A DNA stretch of 64,000 bases, taken from positions 1-64,000 of the forward strand of contig CAKZUK010000021.1 of assembly GCA_937921775.1 (NCBI GenBank), given 5' to 3'. Below, piece after piece: positions 9,079 to 19,130 of this stretch; positions within the stretch are counted from its first letter, which is position 1, and each line of letters begins with the position of its first letter. The position numbers and the translations under genes were made by a program. The stretch is from an uncultured Saprospiraceae bacterium (GTDB lineage: Bacteria; Bacteroidota; Bacteroidia; Chitinophagales; Saprospiraceae). The notes below the pieces were generated by a model that saw nothing but the letters and a program-made list of their open reading frames with translations, did no database searches and was not told the DNA's origin.

Positions 9079-11481
9079 TTAGTGTTTTATTTCAATCTTT
9101 TTTGAAAGAATTTCATTTTTTGAGTTTTGTATTTTGACAAAATAAACTCCTGTGCTAAAGTCTCCTACGAAAATACTTGAACTAAGCTCAAACATTAATA
9201 TTTTAGTATAAATAGTTCTACCATTTAGATCAACTATCATAAAGCTAACTATATCATCTTTCCACGTTATTGGTAATTGTATGTTTAAAAATTGATTGGT
9301 TGGGTTGGGGAATATTTTTACATTACTTAACAAAGCTAAGTTAGTTGATGATTGAACATTTAAAAAACCTCCACCTGATATTGATTCAAATCTCCATTTT
9401 TGATGTGAACCACTTATATAGTTAGCAGTTTGAATATTTGCGCCATTGTTTGTAGCAGCATTTTCTACTTCTAAGGCGTCTCCATTTAGCTCATTAATTA
9501 AAGAATAATAATCACTTCCCACAGAAGTTATATTCCATTTTTGCCCATTATTTCCATCACATCCCTTTTGTACAACATTATTGTTATTTGAAGAACGAAC
9601 AGATAAACATTTCCCAGAGTGTATAACCTTAAGTTGATAAGTTCCATCATCATTTTGCAATATATCCCACCTCTGATTGTCTCCTCCTCCATTAAATATT
9701 TCCCATTGATGAATGTTAGCATTGTTATTACCGGCTTGATTAGCAACATCTAAACCTTTATCACTGTGCTGGGCAATAATGTTATAAATCCCTGAAGGAC
9801 CACCACCTCCTGAGTTGCTCTGTGTAGTTGCATTTGCAATGTTCGACCATGATGAATTACCTGCAGGATTAGTTGCGCGAATTCGATAGAAATATTCAGT
9901 TAAAGGGTTGAGATTATTATCAACAATAGAAGTTACATTGCTAGAAGGAGTGGCAGTAGTTTGCCAATTAGCAGTTCCATTAAGCGATCGTTGAATTTCG
10001 AAGAAGTCTTCATTATTAGAATTATCCGCCCAATTTAATTCAATACTACTCGAGCTAAGTGAATTAGCAGAGAGTGCTGAAGGTGCGATCGGAGCAGTTG
10101 GATTATTGGAAGTAGACCAGACAAAACTGACAGCTGATTTTTTGGGTAAGCTATAGCTAAAGCTATCATTTCCATCAATCACACGAATGGTTTTGGTTTG
10201 ATTATTATTATTGTATGCTATCACCACTATTGTCCCATCTAAGTTTTTAAAAGCCGTAGTGGAAATTCCATTATTGGTACTTATGGCTTCAATTTTTTGA
10301 GCTCCTGGAGAAACGAATTTAGCTATTTGCCCAATAATATAATAAGAAACATTCCTAGTATAATTATTTGCATCGGGGATAGTAAGCGCTCCAAGGCAAT
10401 CGGTACATCCTCCTGGAGTATGAGGATCGTGATTAGAGTCGGAAGCCAGATTCCATTCAAAAACGGTTTTCGACCAATTATTAGAAGCTCCAATAACAAT
10501 ATTACGTATATGCCAACCGAAATCTCCATTAAAGTTGCCAGTACTACTTGTAAATTGTTCTGTAAAATAAATGTTTTTACCAGTAGCATCATGTACTGTA
10601 GAAAGCGCTGAAATATTTCCAGCATATAGATGAAAAGCTGCACCATCAACATAACTACTATTATTTAATACTTGAATTGGATAAGCTGTATTATCACAGT
10701 TATGATCGAAGGCAATGATCTTAGTGTTGAATGCTGACTGTTGAATAGCAGGCCCCAAGTGATTATTAATAAAATCGGTTTGCTCAGATGCAGACATTAA
10801 CATACTAGGCTCATTAAAGGGATTTTCCGGTTCGTTCTGAGGAGTAACTGCCCAGATATCAATACCGTAGCCGTTCATTGCTTCTAAGTATTTTATAAAA
10901 TACAGACTGTACGCAGCATAATAACTTGGATTTAAATTACCACCAACCCATGTACCATTACCTTTCATCCATGTAGGCGCTGTCCATGGTGTGGCTAGTA
11001 TTTTAATGTCAGGATTAATTTGTAAAATTTCTTGAAGCAAAGGAATAAGATGGATTAAATCTGGTCCTACTAAACTAAAATTATTCATATTTACATCCCC
11101 CTGAGTTTCATTGTAAGAATAAACAGAATTACTCAAATCAGATGCACCTATACTAATTCTTAGTGCCGAAAGACCAAGTCCATTCGTTCCAAATAATTCA
11201 TTTAGAAGTTCATCCCGCTTCACATTTGAAAGACCATTTATTACTTCAGCACTACCCTGGGTTAAACAATAACCATAGCCCTCTACGCTTTGTGAAAGGA
11301 CATTCTTATTAATTAATATTGAACTCGATGTTGGATTCGAATTTCCATCGAATAAAATTGATTCCTGTTGTTCTAATAATACAGATTGATTGCCATTTGT
11401 TAGCCATGGTGTAACAGTCTGGGCGTAAATAAGCGTATCAAAAACACAAATCAATGGTAATAAAAGGAATAGGTGCCGCAT
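9079..11481 (-). CDS. GH30 beta-glycosidase with Fn3, ricin-type lectin and T9SS sorting domains
   Basis: A secreted multidomain glycanase of 800 residues: signal peptide (1-20), GH30 barrel plus side beta-domain (about 40-455), fibronectin III (about 463-554), a Gly/Ser linker, a ricin-B/CBM13-like trefoil (about 565-700) with QxW-type repeats, and a T9SS type A sorting domain (about 715-800, KIFPNPTNQFLNIQ). The acid/base is Glu217 in PQNEP and the nucleophile Glu308 in YFTEQ. GH30 members include endo-beta-1,6-glucanase, glucosylceramidase and xylanase; the ATPWTAPTWMK motif and the GH3 neighbour favour beta-1,6-glucan (inference). It is a paralogue of the next upstream PUL gene. Confidence 0.92.
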   Translation of the reverse strand: MRHLFLLLPLICVFDTLIYAQTVTPWLTNGNQSVLLEQQESILFDGNSNPTSSSILINKNVLSQSVEGYGYCLTQGSAEVINGLSNVKRDELLNELFGTNGLGLSALRISIGASDLSNSVYSYNETQGDVNMNNFSLVGPDLIHLIPLLQEILQINPDIKILATPWTAPTWMKGNGTWVGGNLNPSYYAAYSLYFIKYLEAMNGYGIDIWAVTPQNEPENPFNEPSMLMSASEQTDFINNHLGPAIQQSAFNTKIIAFDHNCDNTAYPIQVLNNSSYVDGAAFHLYAGNISALSTVHDATGKNIYFTEQFTSSTGNFNGDFGWHIRNIVIGASNNWSKTVFEWNLASDSNHDPHTPGGCTDCLGALTIPDANNYTRNVSYYIIGQIAKFVSPGAQKIEAISTNNGISTTAFKNLDGTIVVIAYNNNNQTKTIRVIDGNDSFSYSLPKKSAVSFVWSTSNNPTAPIAPSALSANSLSSSSIELNWADNSNNEDFFEIQRSLNGTANWQTTATPSSNVTSIVDNNLNPLTEYFYRIRATNPAGNSSWSNIANATTQSNSGGGGPSGIYNIIAQHSDKGLDVANQAGNNNANIHQWEIFNGGGDNQRWDILQNDDGTYQLKVIHSGKCLSVRSSNNNNVVQKGCDGNNGQKWNITSVGSDYYSLINELNGDALEVENAATNNGANIQTANYISGSHQKWRFESISGGGFLNVQSSTNLALLSNVKIFPNPTNQFLNIQLPITWKDDIVSFMIVDLNGRTIYTKILMFELSSSIFVGDFSTGVYFVKIQNSKNEILSKKIEIKH

Positions 11482-11579
11482 AAGAGGAGGATTTTATGTA
11501 AAGGTGAAAGAACTAAAATATTTTTATGCTTAAATGTTAGATTTTAATCGAATAAATGGATGTTTTGAACTCAAGCACA

Positions 11580-13052
11580 CTAGTCTTCAATTATAAAAGT
11601 GGCTAACATTCCACCTTCTATTTTATAATTAAACACATCTTGCTTGTATTGAAACCGAACTTTTTGTTCTTCACTATTATGGTTAAAAGCTACTACCACA
11701 ATGGATCCGTCAGCATTTTTAAAGGCAGCTTGTGAGATCTCTTGTCCCCGTGTATTGGGTGTTTCAATCCGCTTAGCTCCTGGTTTTACAAATTTTGAAA
11801 TATGCCCGAGTAATACATACTCTTCATTTTTTGTAATTGCTTTTGTAACAGAATTTATGGTTACGACTCCTCTACAATCTTGGCAACCTCCATTTTGGGG
11901 CCCACTATTTTCATCTAATGCTAAGTTCCAAAAGAGTACCGTTTTTGACCAATTCCTAGTTGCTCCAACGATGAGGTTTTCTGTATTCCAAGATAGATTT
12001 GACGCATAGTCTGGCGCAAAATCACCACCAGAACATTCCGTAAAGTATATTCCCCTATTAGGATGTACATTATGAACTTGAGACATCGCGGAAACATCAC
12101 CTGCATAACAATGAAAGGCTGTTCCTTCGATATAATCTTTTGCAGTTGCATCATTTAAAATACTCAATGAGTAATTTACATTATCCCAATTATGGTCATA
12201 AATAATAACTTTGGTAGCTATATTATTTACTTCAAATTGAGGCCCCAAGTAATCTCGGATAAATACTTTTTGTTCTTCGGCACTCATTTCCATACTCACA
12301 TAAGGAGCAGCATATAGTGGTTCGTTTTGTATAGTGACGGAGTGTATAGGGATATTTTTTGCAGCCATTGCTTGAATGTATTTGACAAAATACGTCGCAT
12401 AACTTTCTTGTAAATCATTTTTCAAATGTCCACCATTTTTTAATGATTCATTCTCTTTCATCCAAGCGGGCGCAGACCATGGTGTGGCCATTATTTTTAT
12501 TTCGGGATTAATCGCTATAATTTTTTGTAAAAGAGGAATCAAATATTCGTCTTCAATAGATAAGTCAAAATTGTCTTGAGGCGCATCAGGCTGGCTCACA
12601 CTTAAGTCATTATATGTGAAATCAGAAAGCGAAAAATCGGATGCTCCAATAGTTAGACGGATAAAACTAATGCCAATTCCATTCTCAGCATCAAACAAAT
12701 CTTGTAACAATTGATCTTGCTCAGCTTCCTCCAAATGAGTTTGAATAACATAAGCAGATGAGCCCGTGAGTGCAGCTCCAAATCCTTCCATGACTTGATA
12801 TTCTGTCCCGTCATCAATGCTTACATTTACATCAAAATCTGTTGTGATTTCGTATGGAAGCAATTCTGATTCTTTGGCAAGTTTAAGGAGTCCAGCTTTA
12901 TCGGAACGCCAAACGGCAACTTTTCCTTCTATATCGACATTTCCATTATTGGGAGGAACTGGAATTTCATCATCACCACAGCTACATTGCATTAACAATA
13001 TACTTGTGATGAATAAGGTAGCGAGCAATAAGTTTATTTTTTTGATTACCAT
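11580..13052 (-). CDS. GH30 beta-glycosidase, lipoprotein form
   Basis: A 490-residue single-domain GH30 enzyme. A signal with Cys23/Cys25 (LLMQCSCGDD) implies lipid anchoring, unlike its T9SS-tagged neighbour. The barrel contains ATPWSAPAWMK, acid/base Glu244 in IQNEP and nucleophile Glu339 in YFTEC, and both paralogues share a GGCxDCxG motif after the nucleophile. The likely role is surface endo-cleavage of beta-1,6-glucan or a related beta-glucan, feeding SusC/D. It lies 98 nt upstream of the second GH30 gene and 280 nt after the three-repeat T9SS gene. Confidence 0.92.
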   Translation of the reverse strand: MVIKKINLLLATLFITSILLMQCSCGDDEIPVPPNNGNVDIEGKVAVWRSDKAGLLKLAKESELLPYEITTDFDVNVSIDDGTEYQVMEGFGAALTGSSAYVIQTHLEEAEQDQLLQDLFDAENGIGISFIRLTIGASDFSLSDFTYNDLSVSQPDAPQDNFDLSIEDEYLIPLLQKIIAINPEIKIMATPWSAPAWMKENESLKNGGHLKNDLQESYATYFVKYIQAMAAKNIPIHSVTIQNEPLYAAPYVSMEMSAEEQKVFIRDYLGPQFEVNNIATKVIIYDHNWDNVNYSLSILNDATAKDYIEGTAFHCYAGDVSAMSQVHNVHPNRGIYFTECSGGDFAPDYASNLSWNTENLIVGATRNWSKTVLFWNLALDENSGPQNGGCQDCRGVVTINSVTKAITKNEEYVLLGHISKFVKPGAKRIETPNTRGQEISQAAFKNADGSIVVVAFNHNSEEQKVRFQYKQDVFNYKIEGGMLATFIIED

Positions 13053-13071
13053 TTTTATTTTTTCTAAAAAA

Positions 13072-13088
13072 GCATAAATACTTTATGC
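13072..13088. other. Small perfect hairpin upstream of the lipoprotein GH30 gene
   Basis: GCATAAA and TTTATGC form a 7-bp stem with a 3-nt loop, 19 nt before the GH30 start (minus strand). It falls in the 5' leader, so it could be an operator or an mRNA leader hairpin; no other evidence supports either. Confidence 0.35.
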
Positions 13089-13137
13089 AACTGTTTAGTC
13101 TAACTAGAGCTTGATTCGGATTTGAACGCGGTTGAAG

Positions 13138-13264
13138 CACATAAGACACATAAGAACACAGTAGATCCTTTTAACGAGAAGGGCACATAAGATGATTTAT
13201 CTTCGACAAAATTACCTGCATTTGATTTTTGCGAAAGCAAGAACATCTTATGTGACCTTATGTG
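13138..13264. repeat. Palindromic repeat built from CACATAAG words
   Basis: CACATAAG occurs at 13138-13145, 13147-13154 and 13184-13191, and its reverse complement at 13247-13254 and 13257-13264, giving a stem flanking about 55 nt. It lies between two PUL genes and splits the susCD part from the GH part, so it could affect readthrough. No ORF overlaps it. Confidence 0.65.
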
Positions 13265-13332
13265 CCTTTTATGATTCAAAAAAACACGTCCATGTGTCCC
13301 TCTGAATAATTACTATTTTGTTACGAAATATA

Positions 13333-14637
13333 TTATTCAACAATAATTTTTTGGCTATACAAACTATTACTTGTTCTCAATTGAATAATATACATACCTG
13401 TTGTCCAATCACTAACATTGATTATTTCGCTATCCGAAGATTGAAGGTTTTCTTTTTCCTGCTGAAAAACCAACTTCCCTTGAAGGTCATGAACTAGCAA
13501 TAATGCTTGCCCACTTATCGAAGTTTCCCAAGTGATGGAAATATTTTCATTAGCAATAGTTGGAGAAACTTTGAACAATGGTGATGAAGCTAAGTCAATG
13601 GTCGCGACGCTCAAATCATTACAGGTCCCCAATACATAATGCTCTAAAGTAAGGACATCTGGGCTATCGTAATTCATTATAGCAAAACGGTTACTGTTGT
13701 AACTACAAGCCTCTGGAACCGTTTCTTCTGTCCCCCATGCATTTCCATTTAAATATTTATACTCTAAATATACAATAGGCTTCATTACTTCAACCGATAC
13801 TTCGTAGGTATCATCTCCAACATCAGTCATTGGTGTGCCTTCAGGATTCCATCCTTGAAAAGTTCCTACTACATGAACACCATCTGCAGAAGCGGAGACT
13901 CCATCTAAATTAACATTGAAAACAACTGTTCTAGTTGGTATTGGATTAGTACAAGCTCCAAATGCTGCAACTGGCAAATCAATATCTCCTGCATCTTTGA
14001 TAATAAATAATCTATTGTTATCTCCATTTCCACAACCAGCACCTGGTGTTTCTTCCATTCCCCAATCATTACCATTTACAAATTTATATTGAACAACACT
14101 TATGTCTGATAAAACAGGAATAGTCACTTCATAAATATTACCACCTGCATTTGTCAAAGCCGTTGCGCCAGGATTCCACGCTTGAAAATTACCTGCTACA
14201 TGTACCCCATTTCCTGAAACGGATTGTCCAGTCATGTCTACACTAAATTTAACCATCTGTGTTTCTATGGTAGAAGGACAATCATTGAAAGGTGTAGCCG
14301 CAAGCGTCATATCCGAAGTCGGAGCTGTAAAAATTCTATTACTACCTCCTATTGTACACGAGGCAGGTGCAGCTTCTTCTGTCCCCCAAGCATTACCGTT
14401 TAGGTATTTGAATTCATAATCTGTTCCCGGTGTTAAATTCAAAGTAACGGCATAAATATTACTGCCTTGGTCCGTCAACATATTATCAGTTGTATTCCAA
14501 CCATTCAAACTTCCTGCGATGTGAACGCCATCAGCTGAGACTGTTTGTCCTGTCATGTCCACTTGAAAAGTAACTTGTACCTGTGCAAAAACGCTTATGG
14601 TCATTGCTACTAAAATTAATGTAAATAATTGTTTCAT
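13333..14637 (-). CDS. Secreted T9SS protein with three tandem carbohydrate-binding-like repeats
   Basis: A 434-residue protein with signal peptide (about 1-18), three homologous units of about 105 residues (starting near 22, 128 and 235) and a T9SS sorting domain (about 350-434, ending SQKIIVE). Each unit opens with V-x-F-x-V-(D/N) and contains DGVH(I/V), a GxWN/GWNP motif and KYLNGNAWGTEE, resembling starch/glycogen-binding (CBM20/48-like) E-set domains. Its position directly after susD is where SusE/SusF-type surface glycan-binding proteins usually lie. I infer that it binds the PUL's glycan at the surface. It has no catalytic residues I recognise. Confidence 0.8.
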   Translation of the reverse strand: MKQLFTLILVAMTISVFAQVQVTFQVDMTGQTVSADGVHIAGSLNGWNTTDNMLTDQGSNIYAVTLNLTPGTDYEFKYLNGNAWGTEEAAPASCTIGGSNRIFTAPTSDMTLAATPFNDCPSTIETQMVKFSVDMTGQSVSGNGVHVAGNFQAWNPGATALTNAGGNIYEVTIPVLSDISVVQYKFVNGNDWGMEETPGAGCGNGDNNRLFIIKDAGDIDLPVAAFGACTNPIPTRTVVFNVNLDGVSASADGVHVVGTFQGWNPEGTPMTDVGDDTYEVSVEVMKPIVYLEYKYLNGNAWGTEETVPEACSYNSNRFAIMNYDSPDVLTLEHYVLGTCNDLSVATIDLASSPLFKVSPTIANENISITWETSISGQALLLVHDLQGKLVFQQEKENLQSSDSEIINVSDWTTGMYIIQLRTSNSLYSQKIIVE

Positions 14638-14689
14638 ATTATAAATTATTTTGAGTTAAAAATGATTTTTTAAAAACTATTTTAGATAA

Positions 14690-16108
14690 TTAATAACCTG
14701 TATTTTGAGTCAAATTGGGATTTCGATCTAATTCTGATTGTGGAATTGGCCAAAGTAATTCATATTCTTCGACGTCATAATTTCTGCCTAAAGCATTCAT
14801 AATACCCATTGCCGTATCGCTACGTTTCAAATCATACCAACGATGGCCTTCAAAAGCTAATTCCAATCTCCGCTCCTTATAAATGGCAGTACGCAAATCA
14901 TCTTGCCCCATTGCTGATGTATTGACTAATTCAACTCTAGTTCTAATTTTATTTAACTCAATAGCAGCAATTCCAGTATTCCCTAGTTCATTTTCAGCTT
15001 CTGCTAACAATAAAATCACATCTGCCAACCTAAGCAATACATAGTTATTAGCACTTGACCAGCCATTAGCTTCTCTTTGTTTGTATGGGAATGGAACACT
15101 ACCATTTGGGAAATCAGGGTCTTGCCATGGCAATCCATTTTCGAATAAAATAGAAGCCCCTTTTCTGATAGCATCATTTTCTGCATCAAAGGCAGCTATC
15201 AAATCTTTGGAAGGCGTATTAAATTTTCGCCAACCATCATCGGTCAATGAAGGAGGCAACCATAGTTGAGGTCCCCAATTTGCTTCATTGGTTCCACCAA
15301 TGAATTGTACTTCAAAAATAGATTCTGAGGTATTCTCATTTGTCGGGATCCATAGATCATCATAGTTAGGAAGCAATTGGTAGACACCACTATTGATTAC
15401 TTCTGAAGCATGCGCTTTTACCATTTCCCAATCTGGATTCGGTTGGTGAGCGTAAGCTTTTGTCAACATTGCATTGGCAGCACCTTTGGTTGCTCTTTGC
15501 TCCTGTTGTGGATGAGACAAAGGGAGATTTTCTGCGGCGAATTTCAAATCCGATATTATCGCATCATAAACTTCTTGAACACTTACTTTGGATTGAAAAA
15601 CAACTGAAGGCTCAGTGGAATTTACTTTTCCCAAAACCAAAGGAACCTCTCCCCAAAGATTAACCAACTGAAAATAATGGTAAGCTCTCAAAAAGGAAGC
15701 TTCTGCTAATATTTCTGTTTTTCGAGCTGCAGCTAAATCTGTCGATTCGATATCTGGGACATTATCCAAAACTGTACTCGCTCGACTGATACCTTCATAT
15801 AAATAGGCCCAATCTCTTTCGACATTTGCATTGGATGCTGTTAATGTAAATTCATCCAATTGAAAATTATTAGGATTATCCCCTCCTGCATAGCAGTTAT
15901 CAGCAATTACATCACCATTGGTAAAACGGTCGAAAATATAGAATTCGCTTTGCAAGGCATCATAAGCGGCAACTAAGGCAGATTCAGCATCTGCTCCTGT
16001 TTTAAAGAAGTTATCTTCTGCTAAATCAGAAATAGGTTCTCGATCTAGAAAATCGCTACAACTTGTTATGCTTAGTGCTACAAAAATGAGTAGAATAAAA
16101 TTTTTCAT
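14690..16108 (-). CDS. RagB/SusD family nutrient-uptake outer membrane lipoprotein
   Basis: The surface glycan-capturing lid of a SusCD transporter. Its 472 residues begin with a lipoprotein signal (SITSCSDF, Cys17). The SusD N-terminal region DFLDREPISDLAEDNFF, the TPR-like helical core and the C-terminal motif RRLELAFEGHRWYDLKR are all typical. It lies 67 nt after susC and 52 nt before the three-repeat T9SS gene, so the three form a transcriptional unit. The substrate is inferred only from the GH30/GH3 neighbours. Confidence 0.97.
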   Translation of the reverse strand: MKNFILLIFVALSITSCSDFLDREPISDLAEDNFFKTGADAESALVAAYDALQSEFYIFDRFTNGDVIADNCYAGGDNPNNFQLDEFTLTASNANVERDWAYLYEGISRASTVLDNVPDIESTDLAAARKTEILAEASFLRAYHYFQLVNLWGEVPLVLGKVNSTEPSVVFQSKVSVQEVYDAIISDLKFAAENLPLSHPQQEQRATKGAANAMLTKAYAHQPNPDWEMVKAHASEVINSGVYQLLPNYDDLWIPTNENTSESIFEVQFIGGTNEANWGPQLWLPPSLTDDGWRKFNTPSKDLIAAFDAENDAIRKGASILFENGLPWQDPDFPNGSVPFPYKQREANGWSSANNYVLLRLADVILLLAEAENELGNTGIAAIELNKIRTRVELVNTSAMGQDDLRTAIYKERRLELAFEGHRWYDLKRSDTAMGIMNALGRNYDVEEYELLWPIPQSELDRNPNLTQNTGY

Positions 16109-16175
16109 ATTGATATTTTTTTATGCTTTGACAAGATTATTTATCAAAACAGGTATCGAAGTTGTTTTATTTTTT

Positions 16176-19130
16176 TTAAAAATCAAGTTTCAAACCACCA
16201 GTTATTATCCTCGCTTGTGGGTATGTTCCAAAATCAATTCCTTGCGAAATCGCAGATCCTCCATCTCGATTCACTTCTGGATCATAACCAGAGTAATTCG
16301 ATAATGTCCATAAATTTTGACCACTTGCATAAATTGAAAATCCTTGAATTTTAATTTTGTCAAGTATAGATTTTGGAAAATTGTAAGAAAGAGTAATGTT
16401 TCTAATTCTTAAAAATGAACCATCTTCAATAAAGCGGTTACTGATTCTGCTATTTTCATTAGGATCGCCAAATACTGCTCTTGGTACTTTAGTTATATCT
16501 CCTTCATTTTGCCAACGGTCAAGCGTTACTGCACTTCCATTTTTTACAGAAAACATTCCTTCCGTTTCAATACGAGTTGCATTAAAAACATCATTCCCTA
16601 TACTAGATTGTAGAAGTACATCTAAAGTGAAACCTCCATAGGACAGCGAATTAGTTAATCCTAAAATGAAATCAGGATTGGCATCACCAATAATAATCCT
16701 ATCATCTTCATTTATCATTTCGTCTCCATTAATATCCTCGAAGACAATATCTCCATCATCGGGATTAACACCTAAACTGTTGTAACCATAAAATGTACCT
16801 AATGGCAATCCTTCTTGAACGATGACTGAAGCGCCTCTTTCAGGAATTACTCCTGCAAAAATTACTTGGTCTTCCCCTCCTATATCGAGGACTTTATTTC
16901 GATTGGCTGAAATATTAAATTGGGTATTCCAAGAAAATTTTTCTCGCTTGACGTTGAGCGAACGAATAGATAATTCCCAACCCATATTTTCTACTTCTCC
17001 AAGATTTTGAATTCCACTTCCAAATCCTGTAGAACGTGGTAAGTCTACATTTATCAATAAATCCTTTGTTCGTTTATAATAATAATCTCCTGTAAGGCTT
17101 AATCGATAATCAAAAAGTGAAACATCAAAGCCTCCATTATATTGAGTAGTGGTTTCCCATTTCAAATTTTCATTGCTAATGGTAGCTGGACGAGTTCCAG
17201 GCAAAATGACGTTATTGAAATTGTAATTCGAGCCTGTACTGTACAATCCTATGGAGGTAAAATCTCCTATATTTTGATTTCCAGTAGCACCTATACTTGC
17301 TCTCAATTTCAGGTCATCTATCGTAGCATTATCTTTAAGAAAAGCTTCTTCAGACAATCTCCAAGCCAATGATAAAGAAGGGAAATAGGCATAGCGGTTT
17401 CCTTTTCCAAATCTTGATGAGCCATCTGATCGGAAACTTAAATCCGCTAAATATTTATCACTAAATTTATAAGAGACTCGACCGAGGTAGGAAAAGATAG
17501 CCCATTGTGATGCATATGAACTTGCTTCTATTTTTCTACTTCCTGCGTTTAATGTGGTGATGGCAGCATTTGGAAAACCTTCCGACCTAGAAAAAGTACC
17601 TTCATATCCAGATTCTTGAGCTGTGACTCCAGCAAGGAAATCGAAACTATGTTTTGCTTTTGTTAATTTATAATTTAAGGTATTCTCCCAAAGCCAAATC
17701 AACTCTCGGTTGGTATTGGTAGTCGCTATTCCTTCTTGGCTTCTTCCAAATTGAGTTCTTATTGGGTCTAAGAAATAATCGTTTTTGTTATAATAAGTCT
17801 CGGTTCCAAAAGAGGATTTGAATTTCAAATTTTCAATGAGATCCAGCTCTGCATATAAGTTTCCAACCAAACGAGTCGTTGATGCAACATCTATTGGTGC
17901 CTCGATATTCGCCACCGGGTTTTCCCAAGCTTGAAGTGGATTAGTCGTAAATGTTCCATCTTCATTATAAATTCCAATAATCGGAGGAGAAGATAAGGCA
18001 CCCAGAATGACACCTCCTTGATTGACTCTACTATTGTCTGGAACGTTGTTAAAATCAATTTTTGAAACGTTGATACTGGTTCCCACTTTTAACCAAGTTC
18101 GTACTTGATTATCCATATTTGCACGAAAATTTAATCGCTCAAAATCTGAACCTCGAACAATACCTTCTTGTGCATTTCTATTGGCAGAAATAAAATAATT
18201 AGTTTTCTGTGTGCCTCCACTAAATGAAATTTGCAAATCGGAAGTAACTGCATCTCGGAATATTTCATCTTGCCAATCTGTATTGGCTGAAAAATTTGCA
18301 GCATCCAAAACTGGAGATTGTCCAGCATTCACATAAGATTCATTGACTAAATCAATGTATTGTTGACCATCTAAAAGTGGTATCGTTTTAACCACTTGGC
18401 TCACGCCAATATTGGAACTGATACTGATTCGTGACTGTCCAGCCGTTCCCCTTTTTGTAGTTATTAAAACCACGCCATTAGCAGCTCTTGCTCCATAAAT
18501 CGCAGAAGCGGATGCATCTTTCATAATTTCAATAGATGCGACATCAGCTGGATTAATGCCTTCTGTACTCAAAATGGGAACGCCATCTAATACATATAAA
18601 GGCTCATTGCCAGCAGAGAGAGAAGTTGCCCCTCTTATTCGAATGGAAATTGCATTACCTGGCCTTCCGGAATATTGAGAGACTTGAACTCCAGCGGCAG
18701 TTCCTTGGAGTGCGTTTTCTAACCTTGCAAATGGTTTTTTCTCTATATCTTCTGTTGAGACAGATGCTATAGAACTGGTTACATCTCGACGTGATTTGGT
18801 GCCGTATCCAACTACTACAACTTCATTTAAGTCAAGATTATCAAAAACCATTAATATGGCCAACTTAGATTGTCCATTTACATCAATGGTTTTTTCTTGA
18901 TAACCGGTATAACTTAATATCAATTGGCTATTTGGTTCAACTTCGAGTAAAAATGCGCCATTAACATCCGTAGCTGTTCCTCTATCAGAATTAGCAATCA
19001 GAACCGTTACTCCAATGAGTGGTTCTTTGGTGATTTCATCTTGAACTACTCCAGTTACAGTTATATTTTGTCCAATTGCCCAACCTGACAAGCCTAAAAA
19101 ACAGATAATTATTGGTAAAAATCGTTTCAT
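16176..19130 (-). CDS. SusC/RagA family TonB-linked outer membrane transporter
   Basis: A 984-residue TonB-dependent transporter for oligosaccharides. It has a signal peptide (1-20), a carboxypeptidase-regulatory-like domain (about 23-98), the SusC-specific LNEVVVVGYGTK box (101-112), a plug (about 115-225) and a 22-strand barrel to the C-terminus. The DASASAIYGARAANGVVLITTK segment of the plug is diagnostic of SusC/RagA proteins. It lacks the extra STN domain that marks anti-sigma-linked SusC proteins, consistent with control by the regulator 459 nt upstream. Confidence 0.97.
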   Translation of the reverse strand: MKRFLPIIICFLGLSGWAIGQNITVTGVVQDEITKEPLIGVTVLIANSDRGTATDVNGAFLLEVEPNSQLILSYTGYQEKTIDVNGQSKLAILMVFDNLDLNEVVVVGYGTKSRRDVTSSIASVSTEDIEKKPFARLENALQGTAAGVQVSQYSGRPGNAISIRIRGATSLSAGNEPLYVLDGVPILSTEGINPADVASIEIMKDASASAIYGARAANGVVLITTKRGTAGQSRISISSNIGVSQVVKTIPLLDGQQYIDLVNESYVNAGQSPVLDAANFSANTDWQDEIFRDAVTSDLQISFSGGTQKTNYFISANRNAQEGIVRGSDFERLNFRANMDNQVRTWLKVGTSINVSKIDFNNVPDNSRVNQGGVILGALSSPPIIGIYNEDGTFTTNPLQAWENPVANIEAPIDVASTTRLVGNLYAELDLIENLKFKSSFGTETYYNKNDYFLDPIRTQFGRSQEGIATTNTNRELIWLWENTLNYKLTKAKHSFDFLAGVTAQESGYEGTFSRSEGFPNAAITTLNAGSRKIEASSYASQWAIFSYLGRVSYKFSDKYLADLSFRSDGSSRFGKGNRYAYFPSLSLAWRLSEEAFLKDNATIDDLKLRASIGATGNQNIGDFTSIGLYSTGSNYNFNNVILPGTRPATISNENLKWETTTQYNGGFDVSLFDYRLSLTGDYYYKRTKDLLINVDLPRSTGFGSGIQNLGEVENMGWELSIRSLNVKREKFSWNTQFNISANRNKVLDIGGEDQVIFAGVIPERGASVIVQEGLPLGTFYGYNSLGVNPDDGDIVFEDINGDEMINEDDRIIIGDANPDFILGLTNSLSYGGFTLDVLLQSSIGNDVFNATRIETEGMFSVKNGSAVTLDRWQNEGDITKVPRAVFGDPNENSRISNRFIEDGSFLRIRNITLSYNFPKSILDKIKIQGFSIYASGQNLWTLSNYSGYDPEVNRDGGSAISQGIDFGTYPQARIITGGLKLDF

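Noticed and set aside
13100-13135. tRNA-like T-arm string near TTCAAATCC (minus strand)
   Set aside because: The flanking bases do not pair as a T-stem and no acceptor or anticodon arms can be drawn.
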